A DNA stretch of 64,000 nt from Meconema thalassinum (Eukaryota; Arthropoda; Insecta; Orthoptera; Tettigoniidae). The DNA lies in the NCBI GenBank assembly GCA_946902985.2, contig OX336393.1:133948533-134012532 (forward strand), read 5' to 3'. The position numbers and the translations under genes were made by a program. Positions 55,985-64,000 of the stretch are shown here, piece by piece; the stretch's first letter is position 1, and the number at the start of each line of letters is the position of its first letter. The notes under the pieces were generated by a model. That model was given only the letters and a program-made list of their open reading frames with translations. It was not told the origin of the DNA and searched no databases.

Positions 55985-56265
55985 ATTCCCCACACATATA
56001 TTAGGGTTGCAACTGCCTAGAAGAACCTGGTGTCAACTAAACAGAATCCGGTGTGAACACGGAAGAACTAAGTACTTCATCCACAAATGGTGACTCTCAG
56101 ACTCTCCTTTGTGTGACTGAAGTTTCAGAGCAGACCATAGACCACATTGGAGAGGATGTCCCAAGAGACGTTTCAGTGGTGACTGGAAGGATGTCATCAA
56201 TGCCTCTCCAAAAGCATGGGAATGGATAGACTCACTCGACCAGGGCTCTTGTATATATCTTATAT
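55985..56265 (+). pseudogene. LINE C-terminal zinc-knuckle fragment
   Basis: The frame gives LQLPRRTWCQLNRIRCEHGR, TKYFIHKW, then after a stop LSDSPLCD and, in a shifted frame, SEQTIDHI. It finishes with RFSGDWKDVINASPKAWEWI. L-P-R-x-T-W-x-x-L-N-R-I-R, H-K-W-x-L-x-D-S-P-x-C and E-Q-T-I-x-H-I are the signature of the Cys/His region that ends many Jockey/L1-like pol proteins. It is followed by an AT-rich tail and (AAT)n. Confidence 0.7.
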
Positions 56266-56572
56266 ACTTTATTTTCTATATATTGTAATATATCCATACG
56301 ATAAATAATAATAATAATAGTAATAATAATGGCCGTCGTACTGTAGACGTTTGTTGGTATACAAGATTTCTTCGTTTTTAGCTCTGTCATTAGTTTGTCA
56401 TATGATGGGGTGGATTGTAACTGCGGTTGATAACATAGGTCTTCTATGTAGTAGGCTATGTTTCTCTTGCAAGTTCGTATACGAGCCGTGATGGGATAAA
56501 TTTCGAAACATAGATCACTCGTTTAGGAACACTGCTTTTACTCGTCATATAAATGGGGGCTATGCAATAATG

Positions 56573-56880
56573 GCCGGCCCCGTGGTGTTGGGGTAGCGCG
56601 CCTGCCTCTCACCCGGAGGCCCGGGGTTCGATTCCCGGCTCCTTCAGGGATTTTAGAAACTGACGTGAGGGTTGGAACGGGGTGCACTCAGCCTCGTGAG
56701 GACAATTTAGTAGCTGTCTGACAGTGAGGCAGCGCCCCGGTCACGAAAACCGAGATTAACAGCCGAGGGAACCCAACGCGCTGACCACGCGTCACCCCAA
56801 TATCTTCAGGCCAAATGGCTGGGCAGCGGTCGCTTGGTAGGCCTAGGCCCTTCATGGGCTGTAGTGCCAGGGGGAGTATA
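56573..56880 (+). mobile_element. tRNA-derived SINE with 8-bp duplication
   Basis: The head has GTGGTGTTGGGGTAGCGCGC (A-box region) and GGGGTTCGATTCCCGG (B box). The body ends GGGCTGTAGTGCCAGGGGG. It is flanked by CAATAATG (56565-56572 and 56881-56888). This is the cleanest tRNA-like head among the SINEs here. Confidence 0.78.
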
Positions 56881-56888
56881 CAATAATG

Positions 56889-58068
56889 AGAACCATCACC
56901 TCTCTCGGACCAAGAGTAAAAGTGATGAAATGTTTTCAGAACGAAAAGAAAATCCTAGTCTCAGGATAGCCAATGTCAGCGTCGGGATTCAAACCTCCAA
57001 TCACTGGACATGATGCAGCTCTTCATCGTGGTCGTGGAGAGTAACTTAAAGCGCACAGCTACATCGCGGGATACAATAAAAAGGAGCAACATAGTTTTCG
57101 ATGGCGTGTTTTCCAGAAACGGGAACTTACGAGAGAGCACAATAGGCACTGACTGGGGCGCAGAGAAGTTACGACACAATAACAAGCAGAAGCCATCTAA
57201 ACGTAAACACAAGAAGTCGACCATATATCGATGTTAACCGGTTTTTGTGAGCTCACTAAATGATCCGCACTGGAAGTAAGACGCCCACGCATCTCTGAAA
57301 TGATCGCAGTGAAGAACATGAATCAAGCACCAAACGACCGGAATACTTTTATTTCGATGCCTAGCGTCTCCTTCTTTACAATACGGATATTTTCTACTTC
57401 CACAGATATATCGGATTCACCTCACTGATCTAATTTCATGTGATCATCGATCAGTGCAGCTATCGTGCAGGTCTAATGACAGTAAAATTGTTCCGACATG
57501 CTGACGTAGCAACTGACTTGCCTGGAGAATCTTAATACGATAGGAGTTCCGATATAAAGCGAGGGCCTTCTCTATAGAACGGAACCTCGCTGGGGCCGTG
57601 TGACGAGTGGAGAGTTGTGAGTTACAGCCAGATGACTAGCATTTACCGATTAGGCCTACACAAGAGCGGGTCGGGAAGGCACCGGATGCTGCCATAGCAT
57701 TCATTACATACGGAGCTGGCAAGATACCTTAGTACAGAGAGGTAAGACTTGTGGTGACGTACAGTAGCCTATCTCGTATCCCGTGAACATGGTTAGTTAT
57801 AGAACAAAACATCCAATTTTCCTAGTGGAAACTTATCTTCTCAAGAAAAAAAGCCTTTCAGTAAATGTGTTCGTACATTTCAGCGCCATGCGATTTTTAC
57901 TCATGGGGGAACCTCAAACAAAAGGTATGCAGAAACAATCCAGGCACTCTGGTGCCTCTCGAAAACGAAATAACTGCACCGATACGAAATATCACTGAGT
58001 ATGAATTGTATCGAGTGTACCAAAACTTCCTATGTTGATGCACTGTGTGTTTAGAAAATTAAGAACAG
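56889..58068. other. Stretch without recognisable gene
   Basis: Two short plus-strand frames (57010-57237 and 57783-57998) lack any domain I recognise and have no exon-like context. An inverted segment near 57560-57612 pairs with 58735-58800. The rest is unassigned. Confidence 0.4.
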
Positions 58069-58082
58069 CATTTCTTGCAACT

Positions 58083-58410
58083 GAAGCCTCCGTGGCTTAG
58101 GCGGCAGCACGCCGGCCTCTCACCACTGGGTCCGTGGTTCAAATCCCGGTCACTCCATGTGAGATCTGTGCTGGACAAAACGGAGGCAGACAGGTTTTTC
58201 TCCGGGTACTCCGGTTTTCCCTGTCAAAATTTCATTCCAGCAACACTCTCCACTATCATTTCATTTCATCTGTCATTCATTTAATCATTGCCCCAGAGGA
58301 GTGCGTCAGGCCTCGGCAGCCGGCACAGTTCATATCCTCGCCGCTAGATGGGGGCTTCATTCATTCCATTCCTGACCCAGTCGGAGACTGGAAGCAGGCT
58401 GTGGATTTTT
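58083..58410 (+). mobile_element. tRNA-derived SINE family 1, copy 2
   Basis: Flanked by the 14-bp duplication CATTTCTTGCAACT (58069-58082 and 58411-58424). A-box-like TGGCTTAGGCGGCAGCACG and B box GGTTCAAATCCCGG lie at the 5' end. It is nearly identical in length and sequence to the minus-strand copy at 17554-17884. Confidence 0.9.
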
Positions 58411-58461
58411 CATTTCTTGCAACTACTTTGAAATTCATGTAATGATGATTATTAAATACGA

Positions 58462-58650
58462 TCATCATCATCATCAGTTTATCTGCCTGATGGCAGGTTT
58501 CCTCATGGTCGGTTTCTCCACCTTATGCGGTCTTCAGCAGCACGTTTCATCAGCTCATACGATTTATCAATCTTGATGGAATCCAGCATCTGAAACCTTC
58601 TTCTTCCTCTTCGAATTTTCCCTTGGGCTGTACCTTCTAATGCACTTTTC
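58462..58650 (-). pseudogene. LINE C-terminal tail fragment
   Basis: On the minus strand, ALEGTAQGKIRRGRRRFQML is followed by DKSYELMKRAAEDRIRWRN. The G-x-R-x-R-G-R-R-R and S-Y-x-E-L-x-x-x-A-x-D-R-x-x-W-R pattern is the extreme C terminus of common arthropod LINEs. A (ATC)n tract at about 58462-58477 marks its 3' end. It is under 200 bp long. Confidence 0.65.
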
Positions 58651-58734
58651 ACCAAATAATATAAAAAATGTAAATGTGTGAAATAGTGGAGCACTACGCT
58701 GCTGCTAGTGGTAGTGCCTTGCTCGACAGATGGC

Positions 58735-58800
58735 TACACATAGTGGCCCGGTCACCACACGGTGCCTTCGAGGTTCCGTTCTATAAAGGAGGCCCTCACT
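58735..58800 (-). repeat. Inverted partner of 57555-57615
   Basis: In reverse complement this reads GAGGGCCTCCTTTATAGAAC and continues GGAACCTCGAAGGCACCGTG. It aligns with GAGGGCCTTCTCTATAGAAC and GGAACCTCGCTGGGGCCGTG at 57560-57605. Together they could be the ends of a 1.25-kb DNA element that holds SINE family 1 and the LINE tail. Confidence 0.45.
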
Positions 58801-58967
58801 GTAGGTTTTGTCTCTTATTTCACCAGGGAGATGTATTACAAGTCTGAAAACACAGTTTAACCTTTACAGTGCCAGGCGGCGATATATCGGCCCTGATTTT
58901 GTTAATGCGTTATTATTACTACTCCTAGCCAAGCAGTGCTATCAGTGTTGTAACCAACCGGGTGAGT

Positions 58968-59215
58968 TAGCCGTGGTCGTTACGGCATGACTGCTGGCAG
59001 TCGCTCACATCCGGGAGGCGAGGAGGTTCGAATCCCCCCGCCGGCAACCTTGAAGAAGGTCTTCTGTGGTTTCCCATCTTCCTTCCAGGCAAATGCCGGG
59101 GTTGGTCCCTAACTATAGGCCACAGCCTCTACCTTCCAACTCCTCGCCCTTACGTCCCAACTTCCCACCCCAACGGTACTTATAGCTCACCCATTGGGTG
59201 TCCGTCTCGAAGCAG
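58968..59215 (+). mobile_element. tRNA-derived SINE
   Basis: A-box-like GTTAGCCGTGGTCGTTACGG and B-box-like AGGTTCGAATCCCCC are followed by the TCTGTGGTTTCCCATCTTCC and GGCAAATGCCGGGGTTGGTC body. It is cut at its 3' side by a HINE-A end. Confidence 0.65.
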
Positions 59216-59220
59216 CTACA

Positions 59221-59302
59221 AACAAGATGTTCGGGAAAGAACATATAGCCTACTTTCTCCTAAATGTATGGGTATAGTTATAACTCTCTGTCCTTATCAT
59301 CT
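59221..59302 (-). mobile_element. HINE-A 3'-terminal fragment
   Basis: The reverse complement gives the final 80 bp of HINE-A: GAGTTATAAC, CCCATACATTTAGGAGAAAG, TAGGCTATATGTTCTTTCCC and GAACATCTTGTT. The 3' hairpin stem is intact although the loop differs, as expected if structure is selected. Confidence 0.75.
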
Positions 59303-59867
59303 CCTAATTTCTTCCTATTTGAAGTGCAAATTGGCACACCGGATTTGAACAGTGGCGTTCAAACCATAGTTTATAATTTACCCCAGCATTTTGCAATTTC
59401 ATCAGCAAACACTCCAAACACCGACTACTTACAATAATTGAAACTTCGTTGCTCTAATAAGGCCCATCTACAATGCGCAGTCGGCAGTCCGTAGTTGGTA
59501 GTCCTCGGTCGGCAGTCGCGATCGACTCCGTGTATACTATAGGCACCATACACAACATGAAGTTGCAGTTGGTAACTGGCAGTTGGCAGTCGCGATTTTA
59601 TCCTTGACTGCCAACTACCCGACTGCAGCAATGTAATAGCCAATCAGAGCAGATCAGAAACTGACGTCACGTTGTTGTTCTGTGTCGTGTACGAATGATA
59701 TAGGTCTAAGTGAAGTAACTTCGCAACCCGTTAATTTATAGGCTAATCTTAAATACACGGTATAACAAAATAATCCATCTCCAAATCATCCATATTGCAA
59801 GTTTTGAGGTTATCAACAACGCCTCTGTGCACAAGGAGTAAACGAATGTTACTGTATTATTACTCCT

Positions 59868-62800
59868 AGTAGTCGTTAAGACTGGGTTCACTAACTGGCT
59901 GGTATAGAGCGCTGCTCGAATCTATAGTTTCTGCATAGTACAACTGAAGGCTGGTAGATGTCACTCCGGTGGAGAATGTCGTTTTTTTTAATATATAATT
60001 TCCATTGCAAAAAGCACCATATAACGCTTTATTTTATAACGTCTCAGTACTCAAGAAACAATAAATATAAAAAAACAAGCAAAAAAGTTTTACTTTGATA
60101 GGATTTGAACCCAGGCCAGCCACATGAGAGACGGGAGCTCTAACCACACAGCCAATCGTACACTCATAATTAACGCGTTATCGATCAAATACATATAACG
60201 TACTGTATTAGCAAATGATCACTTGGACTGAAGATTTCTTCACTGGAGTATATTTCAAACCGAGTTCATTTCATATTAAGTTCATATAATTTTTATCAGT
60301 AGGTTATATTGCATGCAACATACTGAAATTAGTATAATATAGGTCAGAACGAGAGATCAGCTGCCATCTTGTCAAATAGCCGAGACGATTCAGATTTTTA
60401 AAGTCACTTCTAGATTATAATATTACAATATAAACTTTTAATTTCGAACGAACCACGTCGCTTAGAACAGATTAAACGATTCTTGGTTCGATAATCGGAA
60501 CTGGTGGGTCCCATGTTAAGGATTATAAATTTTGCATAATTCACATGGCTAGCAGTCGTTAAGACTGGGTTCACTAACTGGCCGGTATAGAGCGCTGCTC
60601 GAATCTATAGTTTCTGCATAGTACAACTGAAGGCTGGTAGATGTCACTCCGGTGGAGAATGTCGTTTTTTTTAATATATAATTTCCATTGCAAAAAGCAC
60701 CATATAACGCTTTATTTTATAACGTCTCAGTACTCAAGAAACAATAAATATAAAAAATATCAAGCAAAAAAGTTCTACTTTGATAGGATTTGAACCCCGG
60801 CCAGCCACATGAGAGACGGGAGCTCTAACCACACAGCCAATCGTACACTCATAACTAACGCGTTATCGATCAAATACATATAACGTGCTGTATAAGCAAA
60901 TAATCACTTGGACTGATGATTTCTTCACTGGAGTATATTTCAAACCGAGTTCATTTCATATTAAGGTCATATAATTTTTATCAGTAGGTTATATTGCATG
61001 CAACATACTGAAATTAGTATAATATAGGTCAGAACGAGAGATCAGCTGCCATCTTGTCAAATAGCCGAGACGATTCAGATTTTTAAAGTCACTTCTAGAT
61101 TATAATATTACAATATAAACTTTTAATTTCGAATGAACCACGTCGCTTAGAACAGATTAAACGATTCTTGGTTTGATAATCGGAACTGGTGGGTCCCATG
61201 TTAAGGATTATAAATTTTGCATAATTCACATGGCTAGCAGTCGTTAAGACTGGGTTCACTAACTGGCCGGTATAGAGCGCTGCTCGAATCTATAGTTTCT
61301 GCATAGTACAACTGAAGGCTGGTAGATGTCACTCCGGTGGAGAATGTCGTTTTTTTTAATATATATTTTCCATTGCAAAAAGCACCATATAACGCTTTAT
61401 TTTATAACGTCTCAGTACTCAAGAAACAATAAATATAAAAAATATCAAGCAAAAAAGTTCTACTTTGATAGGATTTGAACCCCGGCCAGCCACATGAGAG
61501 ACGGGAGCTCTAACCACACAGCCAATCGTACACTCATAATTAACGCGTTATCGATCAAATACATATAACGTACTGTATTAGCAAATAATCACTTGGACTG
61601 ATGATTTCTTCACTGGAGTATATTTCAAACCGAGTTCATTTCATATTAAGTTCATATAATTTTTAGCAGTAGGTTATATTGCATGCAACATACTGAAATT
61701 AGTATAATATAGGTCAGAACGAGAGATCAGCTGCCATCTTGTCAAATAGCCGGGACGATTCAGATTTTTAAAGTCACTTCTAGATTATAATATTACAATA
61801 TAAACTTTTAATTTCGAACGAACCACGTCGCTTAGAACAGATTAAACGATTCTTGGTTCGATAATCGGAACTGGTGGGTCCCATGTTATGGATTATAAAA
61901 TTTGCATAATTCACACGGCTAGCAGTCGTTAAGACTGGGTTCACTAACTGGCCGGTATAGAGCGCTGCTCGAATCTATAGTTTCTGCATAGTACAACTGA
62001 AGGCTGGTAGATGTCACTCCGGTGGAGAATGTAGTTTTTTTAATATATAATTTTCATTGCAAAAAGCACCATATAACGCTTTATTTTATAACGTCTCAGT
62101 ACTCAAGAAACAATAAATATAAAAAAAATCAAGCAAAAAAGTTCTACTTTGATAGGATTTGAACCCCGGCCAGCCACATGAGAGACGGGAACTCTAACTA
62201 CACAGCCAATCGTACACTCATAATTAACGCGTTATCGATCAAATACATATAACGTACTGTATTAGCAAATAATCACTTGGACTGAAGATTTCTTCACTGG
62301 AGTATATTTCAAACCGAGTTCATTTCATATTAAGGTCATATAATTTTTATCAGTAGGTTATATTGCATGCAACATACTGAAATTAGTATAATATAGGTCA
62401 GAACGAGAGATCAGCTGCCATCTTGTCAAATAGCCGAGACGATTCAGATTTTTAAAGTCACTTCTAGATTATAATATTACAATATAAACTTTTAATTTCG
62501 AACGAACCACGTCGCATAGAACAGATTAAACGATTCTTGGTTCGATAATCGGAACTGGTGGGTCCCATGTTATGGATTATAAAATTTGCATAATTCACAC
62601 GGCTAGCAGTCGTTAAGACTGGGTTCACTAACTGGCCGGTATAGAGCGCTGCTCGAATCTATAGTTTCTGCATAGTACAACTGAAGGCTGGTAGATGTCA
62701 CTCCGGTGGAGAATGTCGTTTTTTTAATATATAATTTCCATTGCAAAAAGCACCATATAACGCTTTATTTTATAACGTCTCAGTACTCAAGAAACAATAA

Positions 62801-63285
62801 ATATAAAAAAAATCAAGCAAAAAAGTTCTACTTTGATAGGATTTGAACCCCGGCCAGCCACATGAGAGACGGGAACTCTAACCACACAGCCAATCGTACA
62901 CTCATAATTAACGCGTTATCGATCAAATACATATAACGTACTGTATTAGCAAATAATCACTTGGACTGAAGATTTCTTCACTGGAGTATATTTCAAACCG
63001 AGTTCATTTCATATTAAGGTCATATAATTTTTATCAGTAGGTTATATTGCATGCAACATACTGAAATTAGTATAATATAGGTCAGAACGAGAGATCAGCT
63101 GCCATCTTGTCAAATAGCCGAGACGATTCAGATTTTTAAAGTCACTTCTAGATTATAATATTACAATATAAACTTTTAATTTCGAACGAACCACGTCGCT
63201 TAGAACAGATTAAACGATTCTTGGTTCGATAATCGGAACTGGTGGGTCCCATGTTATGGATTATAAATTTTGCGTAATTCAGACG
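59868..63285 (+). repeat. Tandem array of five 684-bp units
   Basis: The landmark AGTCGTTAAG starts at 59871, 60554, 61239, 61924 and 62608, so periods are 683, 685, 685 and 684 bp. Units differ only at scattered bases and in T/A run lengths. Each unit contains a minus-strand tRNA-like segment and conserved landmarks such as ACGCGTTATCGATC and GGTGGGTCCCATGTTA. No unit has a coding frame of note. The last unit is cut by the HINE-A at 63286. Confidence 0.92.
60096..60157 (-). other. tRNA-like segment within the 684-bp unit
   Basis: On the minus strand GGCTGTGTGGTTAGAGCTCC (A-box region) is followed by GGGTTCAAATCC (B box) at normal tRNA spacing. It recurs in all five units (about +684 bp each), with small changes such as CTAACTACAC in unit 4. 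The flanks do not give a convincing acceptor stem, so a SINE-derived Pol III promoter is more likely than a tRNA gene. Confidence 0.6.
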
Positions 63286-63717
63286 GCCGCCATCCTGAAA
63301 TGGTACGTTTGATGACCTTGTAGTTTGGGCACAAGACGCGTCCCATATGAAGGTAGGTTGTTACCAAATTTGGTAAAGATCCGATGATTAGTTTGGTCGT
63401 AATGAATTATTAAGTTTTGACCATTCGATTGGCCGCCATTACCTTTTGGTAAAGATGGCGGCAATATAAAACATGACACTGAGGTGCCCTTTGCCAGTGC
63501 TACCTTTGTACCAAATTTCGTTCAATTCGGTTTAACCGTGTTTGAATTGATAGAGGGGGGACAGACATTCAGAGTACACACACTCACTCACACACACACA
63601 CACACACACACAGACTCACACACACACATACACACACACAGACAGACACACAATTTTTGGCCCTGTGTTGATCTCATAAGTCTACTTTCATTTTTTGCAA
63701 AAATCGAAAGTAGGCTA
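63286..63717 (-). mobile_element. HINE-A 5' part, minus strand
   Basis: The 5' repeat TAGCCTACTTTC (63717-63706) and its hairpin partner are at the right end, followed leftward by GATCAACACAGGGC, a CA/GT microsatellite (63586-63650) and one to two units. The left end is truncated exactly at the satellite array junction. Confidence 0.75.
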
Positions 63718-64000
63718 AAAACTGGCGAGCCGAACATGTCCTCGGACACTCCCGGCACTAAAAGCCATACGCTATAAAAAAAAGTGTTGTAACCAAGACA
63801 ATGTAGAAATTGTTCTATCTCTGGATATCGATATGTTTGTGTTCCGTGAATAACTGGGTTCATAATAAGTATTCTTTGAACATGCTGTAGTCAGTTGATT
63901 GCCCGCATGTGGTGTTCTTTAGAAGCTATGTTTGTTTACATTCTTACTCTGAGCGAATTGAGATACGTGGTGATAAATATGGCTAGCTCTTTGAACGACG
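63718..64000. other. Unassigned end of window
   Basis: No coding frame or repeat family that I recognise. Confidence 0.5.

Noticed and set aside
57010..57237. 75-codon basic frame
   Set aside because: No domain, and no signs of exon boundaries or conservation within the window.
59460..59640. Cluster of GGCAGTC/GTTGGCAGTC-type repeats as a MITE or regulatory array
   Set aside because: Short, irregular local repetition with no definable ends or second copy in the window.
60096..62890. tRNA genes in the 684-bp array and at 42.05 kb
   Set aside because: A and B boxes are present, but no convincing acceptor stem or anticodon arm could be closed, so I treat them as tRNA-derived promoter segments.
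59868..63285. CRISPR-like array
   Set aside because: Units are 684-bp contiguous tandem repeats with no short repeat/spacer structure, in a eukaryotic context.

Overview
The window looks like a gene-free, transposon-saturated stretch of a large arthropod genome. The most likely host is a polyneopteran insect, perhaps an ensiferan orthopteran; this is inferred from the kinds of LINEs, the tRNA-derived SINEs and the Helentron-like repeats, not proven. I found no exon structure, no conserved host protein and no rRNA or functional tRNA gene. Almost every recognisable protein fragment is reverse transcriptase, endonuclease or transposase, and all are broken.

Layout. 0-3.7 kb: SINEs, a LINE tail and a Helentron-type tail. 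3.9-9.7 kb: a Helentron-derived element (called HINE-A here) split by a 4.0-kb solo-LTR-like element, which itself carries a short LINE insertion with a clean target duplication. 9.7-11.4 kb: two LINE fragments. 11.5-19.7 kb: a four-level nest of a pogo/Tigger-like element, containing a LINE, containing a 5.05-kb solo-LTR-like element, containing two SINEs. 19.8-22.8 kb: LINE relics, a SINE and HINE-B. 23.07-24.42 kb: a mariner-like element with about 400-bp inverted repeats. 24.5-28.4 kb: SINEs, a TTAA-type MITE and a hairpin MITE. 28.8-31.9 kb: a HINE-A built of ten units of about 292 bp. 32.0-35.0 kb: two HINE-B copies head to head, a 3-kb palindrome. 35.1-36.6 kb: a fold-back element holding a LINE fragment and a hAT remnant. 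36.6-39.4 kb: TTAA MITE, SINE and HINE-C. 40.1-50.6 kb: a third giant LTR-like copy on the minus strand, split by a HINE-A and by a 4.3-kb insertion that contains a LINE with a 28-bp target duplication. 50.7-53.4 kb: a LINE copy. 53.4-55.8 kb: interleaved fold-back MITEs. 55.8-59.3 kb: LINE and SINE fragments. 59.87-63.29 kb: a five-copy tandem array of a 684-bp unit carrying a tRNA-like segment. 63.3-63.7 kb: a HINE-A on the minus strand.

Two items stand out. First, a family of giant (about 3.7-4.5 kb once later insertions are subtracted), non-coding, LTR-like elements with TG...CA ends, 4-bp target duplications and an internal TATA promoter, present three times with no internal retroelement. 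Second, three related families of DINE-1/Helentron-like elements that share subterminal inverted repeats, a 3' hairpin, a T-rich insertion site and, in A and B, an internal tandem unit of about 292 bp loaded with GCCGCCAT (YY1/Pho-like) motifs. Because the insertions are nested with readable target duplications, the relative order of many insertion events can be read directly.
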